DNA of 46,863 nucleotides, taken from positions 1 to 46,863 of the forward strand of contig WHSO01000021.1 in assembly GCA_009380075.1 (NCBI GenBank), written 5' to 3'. Below are positions 25,676-34,304 of the stretch, one piece after another; positions within the stretch are counted from its first letter, which is position 1; every line of letters begins with the position of its first letter. Source of the stretch: Alphaproteobacteria bacterium (GTDB taxonomy: Bacteria > Pseudomonadota > Alphaproteobacteria > SMXQ01). The translations under genes and the position numbers were made by a program. The notes below the pieces were generated by a model. It was not told the origin of the DNA. It saw only the letters and a program-made list of their open reading frames with translations, and ran no database searches.

Positions 25676-28600
25676 CTAATGAAAGTCATGCGAGGGCACG
25701 GCGATGGGCTCACCGCCCTCGTCCAGTGAATCGAGCAGTCCCGACAGGTCGTAGAGCCGTTCGGCAATGACATGGGTCACGCGGTGCGGGGGCGTGCCCT
25801 CGTGCTCGGCCCGGCCGGCGACGCCGACCAGCCGCGCGCCCATCACCTCGCGCCGGTAGCGCTCGAAAGTCTTCGGCCAGACGACGATATTGGCGATAGC
25901 GTCCTCGTCCTCGACGGTCATGAAGATGACGCCGCTCGCCGTGCCGGGTCGCTGGCGCACCAGCACCAGGCCGGCGAGGCGGATCCAGCCGCGGTGCGGG
26001 CTTGCCGTGAGCTCGTGGCAGGGACGGAAGCCGAGGGCGTCGAGGCGCGGGCGGAGGAGACGTACCGGATGGTCGCGCAGGCTGAGGCGCAGCATGCGGT
26101 AATCCTCGGCCACTGCCTCGCCGCGGCCGAGGACGGGCAGGGGTGGCACCGGTTCCGAGGGCTCAATCCCGGGGCCGCCGTTGCTGCGCCGGACCGCGGC
26201 AGCGGCGAACAGCGGCAGGGGGGCATCGTCGTCCAGCCCCGTCACTGCCCACAGCGCCGGGCGGCGCGAGAGCATTGAGTTGAAGGCGTCCGCCCGGGCG
26301 AGGCGAGCGAGCACGGCCTTGGCGAGACGGGTCCGCGCGGCGAGGTCGTCGACGTCGCGGAACGGCCCGTCCAGCGCCCGCGCCGCGACGAGGCTCTCCG
26401 TGGCGTCCTCGCTCATGCCCTTGATCTGGCGGAGGCCGAGGCGGAGCGCCTTCCGTGAACCGGTCTCCGGCTCCCTTGCCGATTCATCCACCGCCTCCTC
26501 GAGGGTGCAATCCCAGTGGCTGGCGTTGACGTCCACCGGCCGCATCTCGACGCCGTGCTCGCGCGCGTCGCGCACGATCTGGGCCGGGGCGTAGAAGCCC
26601 ATTGGCTGGCTGTTGAGCAGCGCCGCGGCGAAGACGTCGGGGTAATGGCACTTGACCCAGGCCGAGGCATAGACCAGGAGCGCGAAGCTCGCCGCGTGGC
26701 TCTCGGGAAAGCCGTAGTCGCCGAAGCCCTCGATCTGACGGAAGCAGCGCTCGGCGAAGTCGCGCTCGTAGCCGCGCGCCACCATGCCTTCGACCATCTT
26801 GTCGCGGAAGGCGGAGACATGGCCGGTGTGCCGGAAGGTGGCCATGGCGCGGCGCAGGCGGTCGGCGTCTTCCGGCGTGAAGCCGGCGGCGACGATGGCG
26901 ATCCTCATCGCCTGTTCCTGGAACAGGGGCACGCCGAAGGTCTTGTCCAGCACGCTCCGCAGTTCGTCCGACGGGAAGCTGACCACCTCGCGGCCGTCGC
27001 GGCGGCGCAGGTAGGGATGCACCATGTCGCCCTGGATCGGACCCGGGCGCACGATCGCCACCTCGATGACGAGGTCGTAGAAATTGCGGGGCCTGAGGCG
27101 CGGCAGCATCGACATCTGCGCCCGGCTTTCGACCTGGAACACGCCGATGGAATCGGCCCGGGACAGCATGTCGTAGACGGCTGGGTCCTCGGCCGGCAGG
27201 GTGGCGAGGTCGAAGCGGCGGCCGTGGTGGTCGGCGATCAGGTCGAAGGCCCGGCGCAGGCAGCTCAGCATGCCGAGCGCGAGGACGTCGATCTTGAGGA
27301 TGTTCAGCGCGTCGAGGTCCTCCTTGTCCCATTCGATGACGGTGCGGTCGTCCATGGCCGCGTTCTCGATCGGCACCACCTCGTCGAGCCGTCCGCGGGT
27401 GATGACGAATCCGCCGACGTGCTGGGACAGGTGGCGGGGGAAGCCGATCAGCTCGCGCGTCAGCGCCATCAACTGGGCGACGGGCAGGGCGGCGTGGTCG
27501 AGGCCGGCCTCCCGCGTCCGGCCGGTATCGAGCCCGCGGGAGGAGCGCCCCCAGACGCCACGGACCAGCGCCGAGGCCGTGTCCTCGGACAGGCCCAGAA
27601 CCTTGCCGACCTCGCGCACCGCCGAGCGGGTGCGATAGCGGATGACCGTGGCGGCGAGGCCGGCACGTTCGCGCCCGTAGCGGGCGTAGATGTGCTGGAT
27701 CACCTCCTCGCGGCGCTCGTGCTCGAAATCGACGTCGATGTCGGGCGGTTCGCCGCGGGCGGCGGAGACGAAGCGCTCGAACAGGAGATCCAGGCGCTCC
27801 GGATCCACCGCGGTGACGCCAAGGCAGTAGCACACCGCCGAATTGGCCGCCGAACCCCGGCCCTGGCACAGGATGCCGCGCCCGCGGGCAAAGCCGACGA
27901 TGTCGTGGACGGTGAGGAAATAGGGGGCATAACCGAGATCACGGATGATGCGGAGCTCATGGGCTATCTGGGCGCGCACCTTGGCCGGCACGCCTTTCGG
28001 GTAACGCGCGCGCCCCCCCTTGAAGGCGAGGCGGGCGAGCTGGCCGTCGGGGCTCCGTCCCGCCGGCACCGGCTCGCGCGGGTATTCGTAGGCGAGGTGG
28101 TCGAGGGAGAAGGCGAGGCGTGCCGCGATCTTCCCGCTCGCCGCCAGCGCGTCGGGGCGGTCGGCGAACAGTCGCGCCATCGCCTCCGGCGCCTTGAGAT
28201 GGCGCTCGCCGTTGGCGGCGAGGCGATAGCCGGCAGTGGCCAGCGTGCATTTCTCGCGGATGCAGGTGAGCACGTCGAGGAGGGGGCGGCGTTCGGGGAC
28301 ATGCATGAGCACGTCGCCGGCGGCGACGAGGCCGGTACCGCCGGCCTCGGCCAAGTGGGCGGCGCGGGTCCGGCGCTCGCCGTCGCGGCCGTCGCAGCGG
28401 GGGCTCGTCATCACATGCAGAGATACATCAAATATAGTCTTTAATAGACTGATTTTACTTATGAATATGTCGTCATTTTCCGGGGAATCGTCGGGCGGGA
28501 CGACTATCCCGGCGAAGCCGCCTTCGAGCCCGGCGAGGTCGTCGGTGGTGAGGATGCAGTTCCCCTTTTCCGCTCGCCGCTTGCCCACGGTCAGCACCCG

Positions 28601-28921
28601 GCACAGCCGCCCCCAGGCGGCGCGGTCGGCGGGATAGGCCAGCACCTCGATCCCGTCCACGGTGACCAGACGACAGCCGGGGACGAGGCGGATGCCCGCC
28701 GCCTTCGCCGCGACATGGGCGCGCACCACGCCGGCGACGGTGTTGCGGTCGGCGATCCCGATCGCCCGGTAGCCGAGCGCCGCCGCGCGCTCGACCAGTT
28801 CGTGCGGATGCGACGCCCCGCGCAGGAAGCTGAAGTTGCTGGTGACGGCGAGCTCGACGTCAGGCGCCGCGGACATGACCGGCACGGTGGTCGCGGCTAT
28901 AGGCGTCACGGTTGCCGTCAT
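25676..28921 (-). CDS. dnaE2: Error-prone DNA polymerase III alpha subunit DnaE2
   Basis: A 1081-residue C-family polymerase of the damage-tolerance type. PHP domain at about residues 20-230 (LAVTSNFSFLRGASHPHELVERA; GDVLMHVPERRPLLDVLTCI); palm with PDIDVDFEHERREEVIQHIY (two catalytic Asp) and the third Asp in LNILKIDVLALGML; thumb/fingers; C-terminal OB-like region. The end VPSHDFH is typical of DnaE2. It copies past lesions with ImuA and ImuB. The start overlaps the imuB stop by four bases (ATGA). Codons 147-169 lie in an AT-rich patch (about 30% GC, 28414-28481) with no similarity in composition to the rest of the gene. Confidence 0.93.
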   Translation of the reverse strand: MTATVTPIAATTVPVMSAAPDVELAVTSNFSFLRGASHPHELVERAAALGYRAIGIADRNTVAGVVRAHVAAKAAGIRLVPGCRLVTVDGIEVLAYPADRAAWGRLCRVLTVGKRRAEKGNCILTTDDLAGLEGGFAGIVVPPDDSPENDDIFISKISLLKTIFDVSLHVMTSPRCDGRDGERRTRAAHLAEAGGTGLVAAGDVLMHVPERRPLLDVLTCIREKCTLATAGYRLAANGERHLKAPEAMARLFADRPDALAASGKIAARLAFSLDHLAYEYPREPVPAGRSPDGQLARLAFKGGRARYPKGVPAKVRAQIAHELRIIRDLGYAPYFLTVHDIVGFARGRGILCQGRGSAANSAVCYCLGVTAVDPERLDLLFERFVSAARGEPPDIDVDFEHERREEVIQHIYARYGRERAGLAATVIRYRTRSAVREVGKVLGLSEDTASALVRGVWGRSSRGLDTGRTREAGLDHAALPVAQLMALTRELIGFPRHLSQHVGGFVITRGRLDEVVPIENAAMDDRTVIEWDKEDLDALNILKIDVLALGMLSCLRRAFDLIADHHGRRFDLATLPAEDPAVYDMLSRADSIGVFQVESRAQMSMLPRLRPRNFYDLVIEVAIVRPGPIQGDMVHPYLRRRDGREVVSFPSDELRSVLDKTFGVPLFQEQAMRIAIVAAGFTPEDADRLRRAMATFRHTGHVSAFRDKMVEGMVARGYERDFAERCFRQIEGFGDYGFPESHAASFALLVYASAWVKCHYPDVFAAALLNSQPMGFYAPAQIVRDAREHGVEMRPVDVNASHWDCTLEEAVDESAREPETGSRKALRLGLRQIKGMSEDATESLVAARALDGPFRDVDDLAARTRLAKAVLARLARADAFNSMLSRRPALWAVTGLDDDAPLPLFAAAAVRRSNGGPGIEPSEPVPPLPVLGRGEAVAEDYRMLRLSLRDHPVRLLRPRLDALGFRPCHELTASPHRGWIRLAGLVLVRQRPGTASGVIFMTVEDEDAIANIVVWPKTFERYRREVMGARLVGVAGRAEHEGTPPHRVTHVIAERLYDLSGLLDSLDEGGEPIAVPSHDFH

Positions 28922-30582
28922 GGAAAAACCCCATGTAGGAACCAGTGCTCGGGCGTGCCCCCGTGAGGAAGGCCGGCGCGGTAGAGCCAGAAGCGCGCGC
29001 CCGCGGTGTCCTCGACGCGCCAGTAGTCGCGCACCGTCTCATCGAATCCGGGCGGCACGCCGATGCCGTCCGCCTGCCAACCGGGCAGCGTCCACCAGTC
29101 GAGCGCGATGCGTTCGGGCCCCTCGGCGCGGGCGACGCGGTGATGGGCGCCGCGCCAGCGGAACCACGCGGGCGGGCCTTCCGGTTCCCGGGAGGCCGCC
29201 GTCACCGGCACCGGGGACGCCAGCAGGCGAAGCGGCCGGGCCGGTCGGCGGGGACCGGGCCCGGCTTCGGCATCCAGCGGGGGCAACGGTGCCGCGTCGG
29301 GGCTGCCGATGCCGGTACGTTCGAAGCTCTGGGCGCGTTCGGGCAGGTGGTTGGGGCGCAACGCGAGGCGGCCGACGCGGTCGCCACCGAGGCGGGCGGC
29401 CAGTTTCTCGACCAGCGGCGCGAGCTGGCGCTCCGTTTCGGCATCGGATGGGGCACCGGTAATGGCTTCCGGACCAAGCTGTCCCTGAACGGCGCGCAGC
29501 GGCTCGACGGTTGGGGCCTCGAGGACGAAGCCGTCGGCGCCGGGGCCGAGGTCGAGGCGACCGAGCTGGAAACCGAGCAGCCTGGCGAGGGTCTTGGCCT
29601 CGGCAACCGGCCGCGCCGTGCCGACGATGACGCGGGCGCGCCGCCCGTCGGCGCGGAAGGCGGAGAAGGCGAGCCGCCGGGCGCCCAGGCCTTCGCGCGC
29701 CAGCATCGGCGCGAGCCCGGCGACGAGACGGCCCATGATGCGGGCGACCGCTTGCGTATCGTGGACCGGTTCGGGCGCGGTGAAACGGGTGAGGTGGCGG
29801 GCCCGGGGCAGGGCCGGGCTGATCGGTTCGAACATCTGGCCGAGCGCGGCGTCGAGCCGGCCGAGCAGTTCAGGCGGAAAGCGCCGGGCAAGACCAGCGC
29901 GTCCGGCTGCGTCGGCGGCGAAGGGATAGAGATCGCCGATGCGCCGCAGGCCGAGGCCGCCGAGCCCCTCCACCATTGCCGCATCGAGGCGCAGCGCCGC
30001 GACGGGCAGGGGGGCGAGGGCGTCCGCTTCCCCGCCCGCGGGCGCGATCACGGGGCCGGTCGCGGTGGACCGTGCGGAATATCCGTTCCAGCCGTAGCGG
30101 GCGAGCGCATAGGCTGCCCCCGGCGTGCCGGCGAGGCCGGCATGGGCGGTAAAGCCGAGGCGGGCGAGATCGACCACGACGGTGCGGCACAGGGACTCTT
30201 CGCCGCCGAACAGGTGGGCGCAGCCGGTGATGTCGAGCCAGATGCCGGGGCCGTATGTGCCGAGCGTTGCCGTCCACGGCGAATAGCGCCGGCACCAGGC
30301 GGCGAGGCGGCGCAGCGTGCGGGCATCGGCACATTCGTCGACGGGGGCGGTGACGAGGCCGGCGGCGATGGCGCGCGCATCGGCGAGGGTCTGGCCGGGG
30401 ACGACGCCGGCCTGCCGGCCCGGCCGGTTGGCGGCGGCGATGAGCTGGCGGTTGCCCGCGGCAATCCACACCGCGAACGGCTGCGGCGCCGGCGCGGTCC
30501 CGGTTGCCCGGTGTTCGGCCTCAGGCCGCTCCGCGGGCAGATGCGGCAGCCACAGGGCGAGTATCCGCCGCGGCACCGGCAT
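28918..30582 (-). CDS. imuB: Y-family polymerase-like protein ImuB
   Basis: A 554-residue DinB-like protein that bridges DnaE2, ImuA and the sliding clamp in the SOS mutasome. The N-terminus PRRILALWLPHLPAERPE and GIWLDITGCAHLFGGE correspond to the Y-family palm, but the catalytic acidic residues are not kept, as is usual for ImuB. LARFGFTAH-like region and the helix-hairpin GLGGLGLRRIGDLYPF follow, then FRWRGAHHRVARAEGPERI and the C-terminal DYWRVEDTAGARFWLYR, a typical ending. The start is set at 30582; it overlaps the imuA 3' end by 62 bases, and its stop overlaps the dnaE2 start. Confidence 0.9.
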   Translation of the reverse strand: MPVPRRILALWLPHLPAERPEAEHRATGTAPAPQPFAVWIAAGNRQLIAAANRPGRQAGVVPGQTLADARAIAAGLVTAPVDECADARTLRRLAAWCRRYSPWTATLGTYGPGIWLDITGCAHLFGGEESLCRTVVVDLARLGFTAHAGLAGTPGAAYALARYGWNGYSARSTATGPVIAPAGGEADALAPLPVAALRLDAAMVEGLGGLGLRRIGDLYPFAADAAGRAGLARRFPPELLGRLDAALGQMFEPISPALPRARHLTRFTAPEPVHDTQAVARIMGRLVAGLAPMLAREGLGARRLAFSAFRADGRRARVIVGTARPVAEAKTLARLLGFQLGRLDLGPGADGFVLEAPTVEPLRAVQGQLGPEAITGAPSDAETERQLAPLVEKLAARLGGDRVGRLALRPNHLPERAQSFERTGIGSPDAAPLPPLDAEAGPGPRRPARPLRLLASPVPVTAASREPEGPPAWFRWRGAHHRVARAEGPERIALDWWTLPGWQADGIGVPPGFDETVRDYWRVEDTAGARFWLYRAGLPHGGTPEHWFLHGVFP

Positions 30583-31357
30583 CCTGACGATCGTTCCGCC
30601 CGTCATCGGCCTTGTCCATGTGATCGTTGTCGACGGGGAGGGGCACCGCCCCGTCGGACCCGCGCCAGAGCACGCGCCAGCGCCGGGGGAAGACGCCGGC
30701 CGCGCGCAGGAGCACGATTTCCCACGCGCCGCCCGGCGCGCCGGTGACACGCCAGCGGGTGGCGGCGGGACCGGCGACGGCGGCTTCGGGACGCAGCAGG
30801 ACGAGGGGGACGCCACTGGAGCGGGCGGCAAGCGCGAGGCGCCGGGCGGCGATGTCCGAGACTGCCGCGGCTTCGGCCAGCACGGCACCGAGGGCGGGCG
30901 TGGCGAGGCCTTCCTCCGCCGCCCACAGGGTTTCGCGCTCGAACGCCGTGTGCGCCAGCAGCAGGCGGCGGGGCCTGAGGCCGAAATCGGCGAGCGCCGG
31001 GGTGTAAGGCGTGGGTGCCCGCATGCTGCCCTGCACGTCGTCCTGGACGCACCACAGCCACGTCCGCCCGCGCACCATGCGCGCGACGATCCACAGCGCG
31101 AAGCCGAGCGCCGCGGCGCTGTCGTCGCCGGCGACGATGTCGTGCACCGCGCCGCGGGCGAGCCCGCCACCGGGCAGATGACGGTCGATGTCGTCGAGGC
31201 CGAGGGGGACGACCCGCGCTCCGCCATAGGCGTCCTCGACGAGGCTGCCGGCCTCGATGCGGTTGATGCGGGCGCGCAGCATGGCGAGCCGCCTTTCGGT
31301 GGTGCCGTGGGGCATGCCCCGCGTCGTCGTGCCCTGTGTCGTACTGGTTGCCGTCAT
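30521..31357 (-). CDS. imuA: SOS mutagenesis protein ImuA (RecA/SulA-like)
   Basis: About 278 residues. RecA-like core: LPGGGLARGAVHDIVAGDD, LWIVARMVRGRTWLWCVQDD, LLLAHTAFERETLWAAEEGL, GVPLVLLRP and TRWRVTGAPGG. ImuA links RecA filaments to ImuB and DnaE2 in damage-induced mutagenesis. The ATG at 31355-31357 follows CGGAGA; an in-frame ATG at 31382-31384 is too near the LexA box to leave room for a leader. The 3' end (residues 258 on) is translated in overlap with imuB. First gene of the cassette and preceded by a LexA site. Confidence 0.88.
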   Translation of the reverse strand: MTATSTTQGTTTRGMPHGTTERRLAMLRARINRIEAGSLVEDAYGGARVVPLGLDDIDRHLPGGGLARGAVHDIVAGDDSAAALGFALWIVARMVRGRTWLWCVQDDVQGSMRAPTPYTPALADFGLRPRRLLLAHTAFERETLWAAEEGLATPALGAVLAEAAAVSDIAARRLALAARSSGVPLVLLRPEAAVAGPAATRWRVTGAPGGAWEIVLLRAAGVFPRRWRVLWRGSDGAVPLPVDNDHMDKADDGRNDRQDAGAAADTRPVAAASARGAA

Positions 31358-31388
31358 GACCGTCTCCGGGCGCTGTGCCCTCATAAAT

Positions 31389-31403
31389 GTTCGCTTTTTG
31401 TTC
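31389..31403 (-). promoter_or_regulatory. LexA box of the imuA-imuB-dnaE2 operon
   Basis: On the plus strand GTTC-GCTTTTT-GTTC, a perfect match to the alphaproteobacterial LexA motif GTTC-N7-GTTC, 32 bases before the chosen imuA start. Predicts SOS induction of the operon. Confidence 0.88.
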
Positions 31404-31577
31404 TAATCGCTGCGGGGCCGTGAGTCAATCCCCGCCGGTGGGGGCCAGGCGACCGTTCCGGCGACAGTGGGCAAGGGCCTCAAGGCCTTGACGGACAAGG
31501 ATTCGGCGGCTCGACCCGCCCGCCGCCCTTTGCCATAATGGCGGCAAGAACACCGTCCTGCCGGGGAGCCACGCCAC

Positions 31578-32566
31578 ATGACCAGCGTCATCGACATCCA
31601 CGCCCATCTCAACGTGCCCGCGGCCCAGCGCATGATGAAGGCCGCGGCCGAGCGCGGTGACGTCTCCGCCGCTGCCAGGAACCAGGGCGGCATCGGCATT
31701 ACCGGCGAACGCTCGGCCAACGAGATGGTGCTGTCCGACCCCGAGTGGCGCATCAAGGACATGGACAAGATGGGCGTCGACATCGGCGCGCTGAGCTCGG
31801 GCGCGCCCAAGGGCTTCTACGAGGCCGATACCAACCTCGCCATGACCGTGGCCCAGCACATCAACGACCACGCCGCTTCGGTGGTGAAGGCCTATCCCGA
31901 CCGCTTCGTCGCCATGGCCATCGCGCCGCTGCAGCACGTCGACCTCGCCATCAAGGAAACCGAGCGCGCGGTCAGGACGCTCGGCCTCAAGCCATCCGCT
32001 TTCCCTGCGACATCGCCGGCATGGAGCTGTCGGACCCCAAGCTCGAACCCTACTGGGATGCGGTGGAAAAGCTCGGCATCCCCGTCTACGTCCATCCCCA
32101 GGGCTTTTCCCATCCGCAGCGGTTCAAGGCCTTCTACATGTCGAACGTGGTGTCGAACCCGCTCGAGACCACGCTGGCGACGTCGCACCTGATCCACGCC
32201 GGCGTGCCCCGGCGGCACCCCAGGATCAAGTTCTACACCGCCCACGGCGGCGGCTTCTTCCCGTTCTACCTCGGCCGCTTCGACCATGCCTGGGAGACGC
32301 GCGAGGAATGCCGCGTCCACATCGACCAGCCGCCGTCGGCCTATATCGACAGCTTCTATTTCGACACGGTGGTGTTCCGCCCGCAGCAGATCCGCCATCT
32401 CGTCGATCTCGTCGGCGCGGAGCACGTCATGCTCGGCACCGACAGTCCCTATGACATGGGGGAAACGGACCCGGTCGGCCTCGTCGACCAGGTCGAGGGG
32501 TTGAGCGCGACCGAACGAGACCTCATCCTCGGCAACGGCGCGCGCAAGCTCCTGCGCATGAACTGA
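31578..32566 (+). pseudogene. Amidohydrolase (ACMSD-like) interrupted by one frameshift
   Basis: Starts MTSVIDIHAHLNVPA with the HxH metal motif and reads well to GLKPS, about residue 139. From there the similarity moves to the next frame: IRFPCDIAGMELSDPKLEPY, then VYVHPQGFSHPQ, YTAHGGGFFPFYLG, and MLGTDSPYDMGE, ending at RKLLRMN. One missing base near 31990-31993 restores a single frame of about 330 residues (adding a base gives Lys-Ala-Ile-Arg). All metal ligands survive across the two halves. It could be a real pseudogene, a sequencing error or a programmed shift; the intact 3' half favours error or a very recent event. Convergent with the third binding-protein gene. Confidence 0.82.
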
Positions 32567-32588
32567 CTCCCCGCGGGCGCGGCAACGA

Positions 32589-32618
32589 AAAACCCCCGGG
32601 GCGGGCCCCGGGGGTTTT
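32589..32618. terminator. Bidirectional Rho-independent terminator
   Basis: A 13-bp perfect stem, AAAACCCCCGGGG (32589-32601) with CCCCGGGGGTTTT (32606-32618) and a 4-base loop. It has T or A tracts on both sides, so it can stop the amidohydrolase transcript (plus) and the binding-protein transcript (minus). Confidence 0.92.
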
Positions 32619-32638
32619 CACGCACACGAGCCGTAGTC

Positions 32639-33937
32639 CTACTTGCAGGAAATCTCCTTGGCATCGCGGCCCTGGTAGACAAGGGTGCAGGCCATGCCGG
32701 TCTTGAGCGCGTCGCGTTTGGCCGTCTGGCCACCGACGCTGACCTTGGTCTTGGAATTGGACACGCTGACGCTGCCCTTGACGTTTGCGCCGTCCTTGCC
32801 CTTGCCCTTGAACGACACCTTGCTGCCGCCCTTGCCGACCTTGCCGAGCTTCACGGAAGCCGTAATGACCGGGATCTTGGCCATCTCGACCTTGCCGGTG
32901 GGCTCTGACGCGGCGCGCAGCGCGGCGACGATGTCGGGCGGGCTGGAATACATTTCCTTCAGCAGCGATGCTATCTCGTCGCCGAAGATCGGATCGATCT
33001 CCATGCGCGCCTTCTTGGCGTCGGCGAGCAGGCCCGGGTCCTTGACCACCTGCTTGAACGCGGCCTGGACGGCCTCGTAGCGTTCCTTGGGCACGCCCGG
33101 TCCCATGACGTAGGGGTAGCCGAATTCGTTGACGCCGAACTTGAGAAACAGGATCTTGCGGGTCTTCTCGTCCTTGGCGAAGTCGAGGGCGAAGGGTACG
33201 TCCTTGAGAAGGCCATCGTTGTTCTTCTTGGCGCCCATCTGGTAGAGCAGGATGAGCTTGCCTTCCTGCACGCGGGTATAATCGCCCGACTTGATCGACG
33301 ACCAGGAATTGGTCGCGCGGCCCATGACCTCGCCGCGCTGCATGGCGAGGTTCACCTCGGAGCCGCCGGGATAGCCCGCGATCATACGGAACTTCATGCC
33401 GAGCAGGCGGGTGAGGATATAGCCGGTGATGACCGAATCGGTGGTCGCCCCGGTGCCGCCGGCGATGAATTCCTTGGTGTAGAGGTCCTTGTAGGACTTG
33501 ACGCCGGATGTGTGCCAGGCGACCCCGAGCGACGTTTCGCGCGCCAGCGAGCCGATCCAGTGCATCTTTAGCGGGTCGAGCTTGGCCTTGGAGTCGCTGC
33601 CGGCGACCAGGGGCTCGATCGGGACGCCGCGTTGCGGCGCGCCGATGATCGTTCCGTCCTGCGCTGCGGCGTTGTAGAGGAAGTTCGCCATGACCAGCGA
33701 GCCGCCGCCGGTCATGTTGCGGGGGATGAAGGTCGGTTTTCCGGGAATGTAGTTGCCGAGATAGCGGGACGTCAGGCGCGCATAGCGGTCGTAACCGCCG
33801 CCGGTGGACAGGCCAATGAGCATCGTCATCCGCTTGCCCGCATAGAAGTCCGAAACGGCGTCGGCGCGGGCATCGGCGGCGATGCCGAGCGCGAATCCGG
33901 CGACCGCCAGGATTCCGATCTTACGGACATGGATCAT
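32639..33937 (-). CDS. TctC/Bug-type periplasmic binding protein, copy 3, with extra C-terminal domain
   Basis: A 432-residue exported protein. The ATG at 33935-33937 follows GGAGG. Signal peptide MIHVRKIGILAVAGFALGIA to about ADARA. Ligand region MTMLIGLSTGGGYDRYARLT and IPGKPTFIPRNMTGGGSL. The Bug core ends near residue 340; after it a spacer rich in Gly and Lys (KVGKGGSKVSFKGKGKDG) leads to a small beta-rich module (VSVSNSKTKVSVGGQTAKRD, LKTGMACTLVYQG, AKEISCK) with two Cys that could pair in the periplasm. The other two copies in the window lack this module. No tctAB nearby. Ligand unknown. Confidence 0.85.
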   Translation of the reverse strand: MIHVRKIGILAVAGFALGIAADARADAVSDFYAGKRMTMLIGLSTGGGYDRYARLTSRYLGNYIPGKPTFIPRNMTGGGSLVMANFLYNAAAQDGTIIGAPQRGVPIEPLVAGSDSKAKLDPLKMHWIGSLARETSLGVAWHTSGVKSYKDLYTKEFIAGGTGATTDSVITGYILTRLLGMKFRMIAGYPGGSEVNLAMQRGEVMGRATNSWSSIKSGDYTRVQEGKLILLYQMGAKKNNDGLLKDVPFALDFAKDEKTRKILFLKFGVNEFGYPYVMGPGVPKERYEAVQAAFKQVVKDPGLLADAKKARMEIDPIFGDEIASLLKEMYSSPPDIVAALRAASEPTGKVEMAKIPVITASVKLGKVGKGGSKVSFKGKGKDGANVKGSVSVSNSKTKVSVGGQTAKRDALKTGMACTLVYQGRDAKEISCK

Positions 33938-34304
33938 GTTCTGCCTCCACTGATGATTATGGTATTCGTCGTTGGCTTTGCGGGCGGCAGGATAGCATTC
34001 CGGCCCTTCCCGCGTAAGTGGAAAGGGCCGGGTGCTTGTTCCGCGAAACCGCGGAAAAAGGCGTTTTCTGGGTGTTTCGGCTTGGCCCTTCTCTCCGGCT
34101 TCCACCGTGCCGGGCTCTCGCACGCCTCGGCAATGCCCCGGTTCCCTCGGACACAGAATGGCCACAGAGCCGTGCGGGAGGACGAGGCTATCATGGCTAA
34201 CAAATCCTTAATGGCGTCCATCGTCGGCGCCCGGCCCGGTGTCCGGGTGCCGACGGCTGTTCGCGCTGAACGGGGACCCAGGCAGTTGGGTTTCGGGGAG
34301 AGGG
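33938..34304. promoter_or_regulatory. Divergent intergenic region with inverted repeats
   Basis: A 367-bp region between the third binding-protein gene and the sigma factor gene. It holds CCGGCCCTT/AAGGGCCGG (34000-34008, 34023-34031) in the likely leader of the binding-protein gene, and TTCCGCG-AAAC-CGCGGAA (34039-34056), which looks like an operator or short hairpin. No convincing gene; a start-like ATG at 34194 opens only a frame that runs against the sigma factor. Confidence 0.4.
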
